Source: Subtercola sp. (GTDB taxonomy: Bacteria > Actinomycetota > Actinomycetes > Actinomycetales > Microbacteriaceae). Taken from it: 34,300 nt of DNA. Shown in pieces: positions 23,027-30,578 of this stretch (its first letter is position 1; every line of letters starts with the position of its first letter). The translations under genes were made by a program, and so were the position numbers. Location of the stretch: NCBI GenBank assembly GCA_025463745.1, contig JAODBB010000039.1, positions 1-34,300 on the forward strand, in the 5' to 3' direction. The notes below the pieces were generated by a model. The model did no database searches. It had not been told where the DNA came from and saw nothing but the letters and a program-made list of their open reading frames with translations.

Positions 23027-24196
23027 CTACGCCGGTCGCATGAATGCCGAGGGATCGGAAGGGTGCCTGTTGTGTTGGGAACCTTCTGCGGTCTCAAACA
23101 CATCGGGGTCCACCTGGGGTATCGAACGTAGGAGAACCGCGGCGAACACGCATGTGAGGCCCGCGAGGAGAATTGCGGGGGCCAGGAGGTGAAGGTTCTC
23201 GAAGAAGGCGTAATTGTCGGACGGGGCGCACCTCGCGTCGGATGAACACACCAGGTGCGGTGCGGAGGCGGGGTTCGACAGGTAGAGAATGCTCGCCGCG
23301 GATGCCGCGATCAGCACACATGCCGGAACCCAGACGAGCCACTTCGTCAGTGCCCGCGCTCTAGGAGCGAGCAGGATGCCACCGCGCGAGGGCATTCTCC
23401 GCAGACTTGTGCCGACCAGCAGGCGGCTCACGATCAACGATCCCAGTATCACGATGACACCGGCGCCTAACAGCGCGGGAGCACTCAGTTCTACTGCCGC
23501 TGTGACCGTGTACAAAAGCGGGTGCGTGGTGTGGCAGATGTTGTCAGTGCAGACTGTGCTGATTTGACCGGCTGCGGCCTGAGCCCAGATCGCCGCCGCA
23601 ACAGAGCCGACGCTGAAGAGAATGCCAATGACAATGAGCAGCCCCAGAGTCTTCCGGTTGGCCGCCATGCGGTAGTTCACCCCGCCGGATTGGTCACTCG
23701 CATACGTTCTGTCCTCCGTCGCTACAGGTGAAAGCACGCTCAGTGAGGTTCTGAGGTGCTTGCGAAGGTCTTGAAGCCTTTCGTACCGCTCCGAACTTCG
23801 AGGTGCGTCGGTCACTATTCGAAAATCCGTGCCGACGATCCGAGAAAACCGCACCTCGAATGAGCGCGAGATCATGTGTAGGTAAAAGCCGAGGAGGGTT
23901 GCGGCTTCGCGTTGAAACGGTGTGTGCTCAGAGCAGCACTCAAGGTCGTTGAGAGGTCCCAATAGGTTAGCGAGAGCGAGGCGAAGACGAAGACCTTCCC
24001 GCGCATCCAATGAGTCTGGCTGAACCTCGCTGCCGAACTTTGCAATGAGAGCCTCAGAAGACTCCGCCAACGGAAGCGCTGCATCGAAGATGTGTAATAG
24101 CGCTTCCGACTCGGCTGCACATCGCATCGTCTGGCCGCTGGTGTTCTGGCGAGCATCCGCGGCGGCGATAGTCTTCCCCTGATTGACGTTCTGCAT
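23027..24196 (-). CDS. Unrecognised four-helix membrane protein with paired external cysteines
   Basis: A 389-aa protein that I cannot place in a family. Residues ~1-175 are soluble, polar and mostly helical, predicted cytoplasmic. Four membrane helices follow: 'LLIVIGILFSVGSVAAAIWA', one around 'LLGAGVIVILGSLIVSRLL', 'WLVWVPACVLIAASAASILYL' and 'LLAPAILLAGLTCVFAAVLL'. By the positive-inside rule the two loops after helices 1 and 3 are external; each carries a close cysteine pair (VCTDNICH, C-x4-C; VCSSDARC, C-x5-C), while the central loop is strongly basic and internal. This suggests an internal duplication. Start ATG 24196 (GGGAG at 8 nt) preferred over GTG 24205. Base composition appears less GC-rich than neighbours. 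Confidence 0.7.
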   Translation of the reverse strand: MQNVNQGKTIAAADARQNTSGQTMRCAAESEALLHIFDAALPLAESSEALIAKFGSEVQPDSLDAREGLRLRLALANLLGPLNDLECCSEHTPFQREAATLLGFYLHMISRSFEVRFSRIVGTDFRIVTDAPRSSERYERLQDLRKHLRTSLSVLSPVATEDRTYASDQSGGVNYRMAANRKTLGLLIVIGILFSVGSVAAAIWAQAAAGQISTVCTDNICHTTHPLLYTVTAAVELSAPALLGAGVIVILGSLIVSRLLVGTSLRRMPSRGGILLAPRARALTKWLVWVPACVLIAASAASILYLSNPASAPHLVCSSDARCAPSDNYAFFENLHLLAPAILLAGLTCVFAAVLLRSIPQVDPDVFETAEGSQHNRHPSDPSAFMRPA

Positions 24197-24389
24197 GGTG
24201 GACACTCCCTCGTGCTCCGCTTGCGTTCAATACTTGAATCCTAGCTAGACACTTCCACGTTGAGTACTACCTTGTCGAGAATGCTCTGGCTTGCAGGCGA
24301 ACGCACGCCACGTATAGATACGTCGGAGAACGTGAAGAGCACAGAGGATCGGCGCAGCATCCACCTCATCCCTTGGCTAGCCTGCCCGG

Positions 24390-24791
24390 TCACGAGTCGG
24401 AACGCTGATCCCGGCCGTGGGCGGCGATGGCGAAGATGATCAACAGGTCGACGGCGATGACGACCATCGACCACCAGGGTTGCGCCGGAATCAGGAGCAA
24501 CTGCACGATCGCGCTCAATGCGGCGATGATGACCGCCGCCGCTCGCGCCCACAGCGTACCGATGTACAGAAAGACGCCGATGATGATCAACAGGATGCCC
24601 AGAACCAGCGTCCACCAGCCCCAGCCGCTGATGTCGAATAAGAAGAGTCTGCCGTGCGCGACCACGAAGTAGGCGTCGGGCGAAATGAGCCCGACGATAC
24701 CCTCCACGACGCTGAAGATGCCGCTGACGATCAAGAAAACGGCGGCGAACCTGGTCCAGCTCGTCCATCCCGTTTGTCGTGTGGTACTCAC
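24390..24791 (-). CDS. DUF7144-family small membrane protein
   Basis: A 133-aa membrane protein with four hydrophobic helices ('FAAVFLIVSGIFSVVEGIVGL', shown only in part elsewhere, 'TLVLGILLIIIGVFLYIGTLW', 'AVIIAALSAIVQLLLI' and 'SMVVIAVDLLIIFAIAAHG'). The 'GWTSWTRFAAV' beginning, the tryptophan-rich 'ISGWGWWTLVLG' segment and the 'IPAQPWWSMV' motif are those of the actinobacterial family DUF7144, whose function is not known. GTG start at 24791. It lies alone and leftward, upstream of the unrecognised membrane gene with a 193-nt gap. Confidence 0.8.
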   Translation of the reverse strand: MSTTRQTGWTSWTRFAAVFLIVSGIFSVVEGIVGLISPDAYFVVAHGRLFLFDISGWGWWTLVLGILLIIIGVFLYIGTLWARAAAVIIAALSAIVQLLLIPAQPWWSMVVIAVDLLIIFAIAAHGRDQRSDS

Positions 24792-25163
24792 GGGCGCACC
24801 ACGTCGTTCAGCTGAGCGCTCGAGTAGTTGTGCATCATGAATCGCATCCCCGCTTCGTCAGAATCCGGTCTCCTGTTGCAAAACACAGTAGGGCGAACCA
24901 CGAAACCGAGGCGTCATCCTCACAGGATGACTGTGTTCACGAACCCGCCCTCACGAGCACCCTTCCGACGGCGCCCGCTTCGGCCGGCGGAACGATCCGA
25001 ACCGATGGCTCGATCGAGCGATCCGACTGTCTCGCCTCCACCGACCCCAGCACTCTTCTGCCCTACCTGATCATCGCGGGCATCTTCGCGGCCGACGTTC
25101 GCCCCGCCGGATAGCTCAGCCGCGTCGGCACGAGTCGTGTACGAGCATCCCGTCGCTCATGGC
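24792..25163. other. Gene-free stretch before tRNA-Thr
   Basis: I see no credible gene: the open frames here lack ribosome binding sites, leaderless -10 boxes and recognisable domains. It holds one hairpin, GTCATCCT-CAC-AGGATGAC (24913-24931), without a T-run. The region may be eroded DNA or hold the DUF7144 promoter. Confidence 0.5.
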
Positions 25164-25169
25164 TAGAAT
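25164..25169 (+). promoter_or_regulatory. -10 box TAGAAT of tRNA-Thr
   Basis: TAGAAT ends 14 nt before the mature tRNA 5' end, giving a short leader for RNase P processing. Confidence 0.5.
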
Positions 25170-25183
25170 AAGTTGTTCCATCT

Positions 25184-25259
25184 GCCGGCGTGGCGCAATT
25201 GGTAGCGCACCGCTCTTGTAAAGCGGGGGTTGCGGGTTCAAGTCCCGCCGCCGGCCCCA
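25184..25259 (+). tRNA. tRNA-Thr (anticodon TGT)
   Basis: A full cloverleaf of 76 nt: acceptor GCCGGCG/CGCCGGC, D stem GCGC/GCGC with loop AATTGGTA, anticodon stem CCGCT/AGCGG with loop CTTGTAA (anticodon TGT at 25217-25219, reads ACA), 5-nt variable loop, T stem GCGGG/CCCGC with TTCAAGT. CCA is encoded at 25257-25259. The discriminator base is C. Confidence 0.97.
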
Positions 25260-25380
25260 CATCCCTTTGCTCGCACTGGGATCCGCGCACTCGGCATCCG
25301 ATGGTATCGATTTCGCCGACATCAACTTCGGTTCTTACTGTCGTAAGTAGCCGACCCGGCAAGCCTCCGACCTCGAGGTG

Positions 25381-26046
25381 TCAGTGACGCGCAGAAGAGA
25401 CGAATCCGTCGATCATCGCCGCGAGCATCCGCGCGACCCGAGGCTCGACGTCGATGACCGCATGCGCGAGCCGCGGATCGCTGCCGTAGAGCTCCGCGAT
25501 CTCTGGCGACGGCGTGGCCATCTGAAACAGCGCCCCCGAGAGCGACGTCGCAGCGGCGATGATGTCGACGGTGTCGCGCTCAGTCAAGGCGGGAAGCGCG
25601 CCGCGAAGAGTGTTGCTGATGTCGGCGACCTCCTCGAGAGTGACCAGCTTGAACGCGAGCACCGATTCGAGCGAGACGTTGCGTTCGAGGTTCAGCGGCG
25701 CCTGCGCCAAGAGGTCGCAGAAGACGGGCCGAGACGCAAGCGATGCCGCGATGGCGCTCGCGATAGTGAGCGGGCGAGGTTCTGGCAGGGCGTCGATGGA
25801 TGCGCGCAACGCGGGCGACCACTCACGCCAGCCGGCGGCCGTGAGCCGCAGAAAAATCTGTTCCCGCGTCTCGAAATACCGCAGTAGCGCGGATTTATGC
25901 ATTCCCACTGCCTCGGCGATGTCGGTGAGCGTCACCTGGCGGATTCCGCGTGCCGTCGCGAGCGACAGGGCGGCGTCGAGAATGGCGTCTTCGCGTTGCT
26001 GTTTCGCTGAAGCACTGCGTGCGCGCTGGAATCCGGTGACGGTCAC
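25381..26046 (-). CDS. TetR-family transcriptional regulator
   Basis: A 221-aa repressor. The N-terminal helix-turn-helix (about residues 20-65) reads 'AALSLATARGIRQVTLTDIA' then 'EAVGMHKSALLRYFETREQIF', the typical TetR pattern; the C-terminal ligand and dimer domain is all helical and resembles the TetR_C 'TerR/YfiR-like' group only loosely. Start placed at GTG 26046: TATAAT on the minus strand lies exactly 6 nt upstream, so the GTG is the predicted transcript 5' end. A TTG at 26064 would put the -10 box inside the gene. A GTGAC-N-GTCAC palindrome overlaps the start and may be its own operator. Divergent from the SDR gene, its likely target. Confidence 0.9.
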   Translation of the reverse strand: MTVTGFQRARSASAKQQREDAILDAALSLATARGIRQVTLTDIAEAVGMHKSALLRYFETREQIFLRLTAAGWREWSPALRASIDALPEPRPLTIASAIAASLASRPVFCDLLAQAPLNLERNVSLESVLAFKLVTLEEVADISNTLRGALPALTERDTVDIIAAATSLSGALFQMATPSPEIAELYGSDPRLAHAVIDVEPRVARMLAAMIDGFVSSARH

Positions 26047-26058
26047 ATTCTCATTATA
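26047..26058 (-). promoter_or_regulatory. Consensus -10 box TATAAT, leaderless tetR promoter
   Basis: On the minus strand TATAAT (26058-26053) is followed by 6 nt and GTG. This is the clearest leaderless promoter in the window. Confidence 0.65.
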
Positions 26059-26105
26059 GTACAACGCGGTTGCGTAATTAAAGAAACGATGTTTTACTAA
26101 GTGCC

Positions 26106-26975
26106 ATGACTACACAGACTTGGTTCATCACCGGTTCATCGCGCGGCCTCGGCCGCGCACTCACCGCCGCCGCCCTGGAGGCAGGAGACAACGTCGTGGC
26201 GACAGCGCGAAAGCCTGAGCAGCTCGACGATTTCGTGGCGACATACGGCGACCGCGTGCATCCGGTCGCCCTCGATGTGACCGACGCGACAGCGGCACGG
26301 GCAGCGATCGCCGAGGGTGCCGCCCATTTCGGCCGCCTCGACGTGATCGTCAACAACGCCGGCTACTCGAACGTCTCGCCGATCGAGACCACGACCGACG
26401 AAGACTTTCGCACGCAGTTCGAAACCAACTTCTGGGGCGTGTACAACGTCTCGAAGGCGGCCGTTCCGCTGCTTCGCGAGCAGGGCTCCGGGCTCGTGAT
26501 GCAGATCTCGTCGATCGGCGGTCGCGTCGGCGGCTCGCCCGGCATCGCGTCGTACCAGGCGGCGAAATTCGCCATCGACGGCTTCAGCCGCGTGCTGCGT
26601 GTCGAAACGGCGCCGTTCGGTGTGAAGGTGCTCGTCGTCGAGCCCAGCGGGTTCAAGACCGATTGGGCGGGTGCCTCGATGACCGTGCACGAAGTACCAG
26701 AGGCGTACGAATCGACGGTCGGTGCCATGAACAAGCGGATGCGCCAGAACCCCGAAGGGCCCGCCGGCGATCCGCAGCGGGCGGCCGAGATCTTGGTGCG
26801 GGTCGCCAAGCGGCAGCATGTTCCCGACCACCTGCCGCTCGGCGTGAACGCGGCCGAAGGAGCCCTTGCTCATGACCGGGCGCGGGTGCTCGACGACGAA
26901 GCGTGGCGTCTCGTGAGCCGCTCGGCCGACTTCGGCGAGCCGTACCCGGTGCAGCTGCCGCCCGACGTCGGCTGA
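26106..26975 (+). CDS. Short-chain dehydrogenase/reductase (classical SDR)
   Basis: A 289-aa NAD(P)-dependent oxidoreductase. The cofactor motif TGSSRGLG is at residues 9-16; Arg35 after the second strand ('VVATARKPEQ') suggests NADP preference. 'NNAGYSNVSP' follows the fourth strand; catalytic Ser in 'MQISSIGGRVGG' and the YxxxK motif in 'SYQAAKFAI' are present, as is the substrate-loop 'VEPSGFKTDWAGASM'. Such proteins are commonly divergent from a TetR regulator, as here, and act on small carbonyls or alcohols; substrate unknown. Start ATG 26106 lacks a ribosome binding site; a weak -10-like TTTACT lies 7 nt upstream. Ends near an imperfect GC-rich hairpin (about 26977-26999). Confidence 0.92.
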   Translation: MTTQTWFITGSSRGLGRALTAAALEAGDNVVATARKPEQLDDFVATYGDRVHPVALDVTDATAARAAIAEGAAHFGRLDVIVNNAGYSNVSPIETTTDEDFRTQFETNFWGVYNVSKAAVPLLREQGSGLVMQISSIGGRVGGSPGIASYQAAKFAIDGFSRVLRVETAPFGVKVLVVEPSGFKTDWAGASMTVHEVPEAYESTVGAMNKRMRQNPEGPAGDPQRAAEILVRVAKRQHVPDHLPLGVNAAEGALAHDRARVLDDEAWRLVSRSADFGEPYPVQLPPDVG

Positions 26976-26999
26976 GCCGGGCGCGCGGCCGCGCCGGGT

Positions 27000-27035
27000 C
27001 GTTCAGGCCGACTGAGGCGTTCAGGCCGATTGAGG
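27000..27035. repeat. 18-bp tandem repeat, two copies
   Basis: CGTTCAGGCCGACTGAGG (27000-27017) is repeated at 27018-27035 with one change, in the convergent junction of the SDR and Ppx/GppA genes. Confidence 0.7.
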
Positions 27036-27072
27036 CCTCAGGTAAGCCAAGCGTTTATGCCCGCCGCAGCAC

Positions 27073-28005
27073 TCATGCCGACTGCAGGTGGTCGAACCGC
27101 CGCAGTATGAGCCCCTCACGCAGGGCCCACGGGCAGATCTGTACTGCATCGATGCCGAGCCCTGCCATGGCTTCCTCCGCGACGAGTGCGGCGGCGAGCA
27201 GCTGCTTGGCGCGAACATCCGACACCCCCGGCAGCTCGGCCCGGTCGGCCGACGACATCGCGGCCAAGCGGCTCGACCACAAACGAAGGTCAGCCAAGCG
27301 CAGTTCCCGTTTCACGTACGGCCCGGCGGCCCGCGGTGCGGCGCCCGTGATGCGCGCCAACGACCGGAACGACTTCGACGTCGCCGCCACGATGGTCGCG
27401 GGCTCCAGCTTGGCGAAGGCGGCGATCGGCTGCTCGAGGGTCGCCCGAATGTGCTTGCGGGCCGTCTTGACGCTCTTCGCGGTCGGCGGGTCTGCTTCGA
27501 GGTGATCCCAGGTCAGCCGGCCGGCTCCGAGAGGCACTGAGAGTGCGAGTTCGGGATGCTCGTCGGCTCCCATCGCGAGCTCGAACGATCCGCCACCGAT
27601 GTCGAGGTTCAGAATGTTGCCCGAACCCCAGCCATACCAGCGCCGAACGGCCAGAAAGGTCGCCGCGGCCTCGTCGGGCCCGCTCAGTTCTTCAAGGAGT
27701 ATGCCCGTTTCGGCATACACCCGTGCCAGTACGGCGACGCCATTGGCAGACTCCCGGATCGCCGAGGTGGCGAACGCCAGCAGGTCTTCTGCGTTGTTGC
27801 TGCGGGCGAACTCGGCGGCCTCGCCGACGAAGTCGAGCAGTTCCCGTTGCCCGGCCTCGCTGATCGCGCCATCGGCGTCGAGATACGCCACGAGCTGCAG
27901 TGCCCGTTTATGCGACCCGAACGGAATCGGCCGGGCGCCGGGATGCGCATCGACCAACAGAAGGTGAACAGTATTCGATCCGATGTCGAGAACGCCAAGT
28001 CGCAT
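27073..28005 (-). CDS. Ppx/GppA phosphatase family protein
   Basis: A 310-aa enzyme of the ASKHA-fold Ppx/GppA family, which hydrolyses polyphosphate or guanosine pentaphosphate. The phosphate-1 motif 'GVLDIGSNTVHLLLVD' is at residues 4-19, 'AFATSAIRESANG' holds the conserved Arg region, and 'NLDIGGGSFELAMG' is the phosphate-2 motif. The protein is of the short actinobacterial type (about 310 aa) without the C-terminal HD-like domain of E. coli Ppx (513 aa). Start ATG 28005; TAGGTT lies 6 nt upstream on the minus strand, so the mRNA may be leaderless. Divergent from an alpha/beta hydrolase. Whether it acts on polyphosphate or pppGpp cannot be told. Confidence 0.92.
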   Translation of the reverse strand: MRLGVLDIGSNTVHLLLVDAHPGARPIPFGSHKRALQLVAYLDADGAISEAGQRELLDFVGEAAEFARSNNAEDLLAFATSAIRESANGVAVLARVYAETGILLEELSGPDEAAATFLAVRRWYGWGSGNILNLDIGGGSFELAMGADEHPELALSVPLGAGRLTWDHLEADPPTAKSVKTARKHIRATLEQPIAAFAKLEPATIVAATSKSFRSLARITGAAPRAAGPYVKRELRLADLRLWSSRLAAMSSADRAELPGVSDVRAKQLLAAALVAEEAMAGLGIDAVQICPWALREGLILRRFDHLQSA

Positions 28006-28011
28006 GCTCTG

Positions 28012-28017
28012 AACCTA
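28012..28017 (-). promoter_or_regulatory. -10-like box TAGGTT of the Ppx/GppA gene
   Basis: On the minus strand TAGGTT is followed by 6 nt and the ATG at 28005; no Shine-Dalgarno sequence. Possible leaderless start. Confidence 0.45.
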
Positions 28018-28101
28018 TCGCGGCTTGACTCCCTCGGCGTATGCTGCCGGGTGGTGGTACCGCTCTCACGCTTTATCGACGTAGTGAAAAGGGGAAACGA
28101 C

Positions 28102-28827
28102 ATGACCAAACCCACGATCGTTCTGGTGCACGGAGCCTGGGCAGACGGCTCGAGCTGGAACGCTGTCTCGACCGAGCTGCAGGCTCAGGGCTTCACCGTT
28201 CTGACCCCGCCGAACCTCCTGCACGGCGCGGGCGACGCCGCGTACGTCGCATCGTTTCTCGCCCAGCGCACCAGCGGGCCGGTCGTGCTCGTCGGGCACT
28301 CCTACGGTGGCTATGTCATCACGAATGCCGGCACAGAGGGCGGCGACGTTCGCGCGCTCGTCTACGTCGATGCCTTCATTCCCGAGGTCGGTGAAACCGT
28401 CTTCCAGATTCTCGGCGGCTCGGGCTCGGCCCTCGATGTACCCGACCCCACCTCCGTTCTCGACGTCATGGGTTACCCCGGCGCGCCCGAAGGTGACGCC
28501 GAAGCATTCTTGAAGCCGGCAACCGTGCACAACTCGTTCGCACAAGATCTGAGTGAAGCCGACCGCCTGCTCATCGTCGCCAGCCAGCGGCCGATCTCTC
28601 TCGGTGCGAACACGACGCCGTCGGCTGTCGCGTCGTGGAAGACGCTGCCGAGCTGGGCGGTCATCGGCACCGACGACCGCGTGATTCCGCCCGCCACCCA
28701 GCGCAGCATGGCCGAGCGTGCGAATGCGACCGTCACCGAAGTCGCGGCTTCGCACGTGTCGATGGTGTCGCATCCGGAGGTCGCCCTCGCGGCCATTCTC
28801 GCTGCCGTCGCGGCGGTCGGCGAGTAG
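28102..28827 (+). CDS. Alpha/beta hydrolase
   Basis: A 241-aa serine hydrolase of the small esterase type ('salicylate esterase/hydroxynitrile lyase-like'). The oxyanion region 'VLVHGAWADGSSWNAV' is at residues 7-22, the nucleophile elbow GHSYGG at about 72-77, the acid in 'VIGTDDRVIPP' and the catalytic His in 'AASHVSMVSHPE'. The 'HGAWADGSSW' form is common in actinobacterial plant-ester-like hydrolases. Start ATG 28102 with AAAGGGG 7 nt upstream; the frame is open further left, but that part lies on the opposite strand of the Ppx/GppA gene and is not coding. Natural substrate unknown. Confidence 0.92.
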   Translation: MTKPTIVLVHGAWADGSSWNAVSTELQAQGFTVLTPPNLLHGAGDAAYVASFLAQRTSGPVVLVGHSYGGYVITNAGTEGGDVRALVYVDAFIPEVGETVFQILGGSGSALDVPDPTSVLDVMGYPGAPEGDAEAFLKPATVHNSFAQDLSEADRLLIVASQRPISLGANTTPSAVASWKTLPSWAVIGTDDRVIPPATQRSMAERANATVTEVAASHVSMVSHPEVALAAILAAVAAVGE

Positions 28828-28935
28828 GGGCGATCGGCGAGCACGTCTGAGGGCAGGCGGATGCCTCGGGCCGGTGCATCTCGGTCGCAGCCGTTCGCGG
28901 CAGCGGCCGAACCGGCCCGAAGCAGCTGCACCTCG

Positions 28936-28941
28936 TAGAAT
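28936..28941 (+). promoter_or_regulatory. -10 box TAGAAT of the GNAT gene
   Basis: TAGAAT lies about 44 nt before ATG 28985, giving a leader that includes the ribosome binding site GAGGAG. This is a conventional leadered promoter, in contrast to others in the window. Confidence 0.5.
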
Positions 28942-28984
28942 CGGAGCGACCCGACCAGCCGCTTCACCGAGGAGTCTCCCCAGC

Positions 28985-29476
28985 ATGCAGATCCGCCCGG
29001 CCGTCGATGACGACCTGCCGCAGATTCTCGTCATCCACAACCACGCCATACGAGAGTCGACGGCCATCTGGACAGACACTCTCGCGACCCTCTCAGAGCG
29101 CCGGCGCTGGCTCGACCAGCACCGAACCGCGGGCCAGCTGGCCATCGTGGCCACCGACGGCGACGAGGTTCTCGGCTACGCCACCTATGGCCCCTGGCGC
29201 GCGAAGGAGGGCTACCGGTTCACGGTCGAGAATTCGGTTTATGTTCGGGATGATCGAACGGGTCAGGGTCTGGGCCAAGCGCTCATGCTGGCGCTCATCT
29301 CCGCGGCGAGAGACGCCGGTTTTCACGTCATGATCGCGGCGATCGAAGCCGGCAATCTCGGCTCCATCCGCCTGCACGAGCGGCTCGGGTTCGTCGACGC
29401 CGGCACCGTCAGAGGTGTCGGCTACAAGTTCGATCGCTGGCTCGATCTGACGCACATGCGCCTCGAGCTCGAGTAG
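28985..29476 (+). CDS. GNAT acetyltransferase, phosphinothricin/MnaT-like
   Basis: A 163-aa N-acetyltransferase. The N-terminal 'IRPAVDDDLPQILVIHNHAI' and 'IWTDTLATLSERRRWLDQH' segments are those of phosphinothricin N-acetyltransferase/YncA proteins, which acetylate methionine sulfoximine, phosphinothricin or related amino acids. Acetyl-CoA motif A is 'VRDDRTGQGLGQALMLAL' (Q/RxxGxG/A), and the terminal 'SIRLHERLGFVDAGTVRGVG' is the family motif B. Start ATG 28985 with GAGGAG about 10 nt upstream; the upstream open frame is not supported. Substrate is inferred from family. Confidence 0.92.
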   Translation: MQIRPAVDDDLPQILVIHNHAIRESTAIWTDTLATLSERRRWLDQHRTAGQLAIVATDGDEVLGYATYGPWRAKEGYRFTVENSVYVRDDRTGQGLGQALMLALISAARDAGFHVMIAAIEAGNLGSIRLHERLGFVDAGTVRGVGYKFDRWLDLTHMRLELE

Positions 29477-29603
29477 CAGCCCCGCTGCGCCCGCGCCGCC
29501 GCCCGGATTGCGGCGCCCAGAAAGCTCACCCGATTTCGTCACGCGTGAAGCGGTACCAAGCCTATTCTGGGCGGGCTCAGAGGTATTTGTCAGGGGTTGG
29601 TCA

Positions 29604-29616
29604 TACTCTGATCAGG
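29604..29616 (+). promoter_or_regulatory. -10-like box TACTCT, probable leaderless start
   Basis: TACTCT (29604-29609), 6 nt, then GTG at 29616; no ribosome binding site. This decides the start of the following gene. Confidence 0.45.
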
Positions 29617-29942
29617 TGAGCACCCCAACCGGTACCACCGCAGCCAAGACCCAGCCGCATGTCGTCTACGCGCCCACACCGTGGAGTGAAGACGTCTGGT
29701 TTCTCGCGCACGACGGCCGGTGTCTCGGCTGGATCCGCCGCTACACCGAGGGTGAACACACTCTCTTCGGCGTGTACACCTACGGCTGCGATGCCCGCGG
29801 CCTTCGGGTCTGGCTCATGTCGACGAAGAGCCTGACCTCAGCGTCGGCCTACATGGCCGAGCACGTTCACGAGTTGATCGAGCACTCGCGTCGCCTCGGG
29901 CCAGATCCGGTGAATCCGCTCGGCCTGCACGAGCGCCACTGA
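29616..29942 (+). CDS. Hypothetical 108-aa cytoplasmic protein
   Basis: No family recognised. The protein is soluble and aromatic-rich, with 'TPWSEDVWFLAHDGRCLGWI', 'EGEHTLFGVYTYGCDARGLR' and a helical end 'SAYMAEHVHELIEHSRRLG'. Two cysteines are not in a metal motif. The frame is open to 29508, but GTG 29616 is favoured by the -10 box at leaderless distance and by the absence of likeness to protein before it. It lies between two GNAT genes of opposite direction. Codon use fits its neighbours. Confidence 0.65.
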   Translation: MSTPTGTTAAKTQPHVVYAPTPWSEDVWFLAHDGRCLGWIRRYTEGEHTLFGVYTYGCDARGLRVWLMSTKSLTSASAYMAEHVHELIEHSRRLGPDPVNPLGLHERH

Positions 29943-30026
29943 GGGCTCGCCGCTGAGCGTCCCTCGCCAACGAGCGCTGCTGCTGAGCGTTCCCCCTGAG
30001 CGCCCGCCACTGACCGTCAGGCGGCT

Positions 30027-30512
30027 TCAGCGCGGCGGCAGAGGCAACTCGTAGTGCCGATACGTCTCGTCGGGCATCCAGCCCAGCTCTTCGTACAGCT
30101 GTTGTGCCGCGGTGTTGTCGAGCGCCGTCGAGAGTTCGAGACGGGATGCGCCCGCCTCGACGCCGTGCGCGGTTGCCGCGGCGAGTAACGACCGCGCCAC
30201 CCCGAGTCGCCGTGCCCCGCTGTCGACGAACAGGTCGTACAGCACGAAGATCGGGGCGAGGTCAAGCGAACAGAACGACCGGTACAGCTGGCAGAACCCC
30301 ACTGCCGCCCCGTCGGCAAAGCTCAGAAACACCACCGATTCGGCGGCATCGAGCCGCGCTCCGAGGTAGGAGCGTGACGCACCGAGATCGTCGGTATAAC
30401 CGTAGAACTGGCGGTACTCGTTAAAGAGACGGGCGGCGTCATCGAGGTCGCCCGGCCCCGCGCGCCGCACCACGGCTCGAGCGCTCGCGGATTCGCCCGC
30501 CAGGTCGTTCAT
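30027..30512 (-). CDS. GNAT acetyltransferase
   Basis: A 161-aa N-acetyltransferase of general type. The first strand/helix reads 'VVRRAGPGDLDDAARLFNEY', the central beta strands 'AVGFCQLYRSFCSLDLAPIF', and the acetyl-CoA motif A 'LYDLFVDSGARRLGVARSLL' (RRxGxA). Motif B is 'LDNTAAQQLYEELGW'. The 'LFVDSGARRLGVARSLL' spacing resembles diamine and amino-acid acetyltransferases, but the substrate cannot be given. Start ATG 30512 has a GGAGG only about 3-4 nt away, an unusually short spacing. It probably forms a separate leftward unit downstream of the nitroreductase. Confidence 0.88.
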   Translation of the reverse strand: MNDLAGESASARAVVRRAGPGDLDDAARLFNEYRQFYGYTDDLGASRSYLGARLDAAESVVFLSFADGAAVGFCQLYRSFCSLDLAPIFVLYDLFVDSGARRLGVARSLLAAATAHGVEAGASRLELSTALDNTAAQQLYEELGWMPDETYRHYELPLPPR

Positions 30513-30578
30513 GGCCCTCCGTCGTTGCTGAGCGGTACCGCCTCACAGAAGATGGCTCAACCCTCCCACAGTCACCGC

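Noticed and set aside
24779..25114. 111- and 80-aa frames between DUF7144 and tRNA-Thr
   Set aside because: No ribosome binding site, no domain, low-complexity composition.
25063..25362. Small frames antisense to tRNA-Thr with the word RRDLNPQPPLYKSGALP
   Set aside because: This is the well-known false protein made by translating the reverse strand of a tRNA gene.
25184..25380. Possible integrative-element attachment site at tRNA-Thr
   Set aside because: No repeat of the tRNA 3' end, integrase or phage gene was seen in the window.
26046..26064. TTG start for the TetR gene adding six residues
   Set aside because: It would place the consensus TATAAT box inside the gene; the GTG at 26046 lies at leaderless distance.
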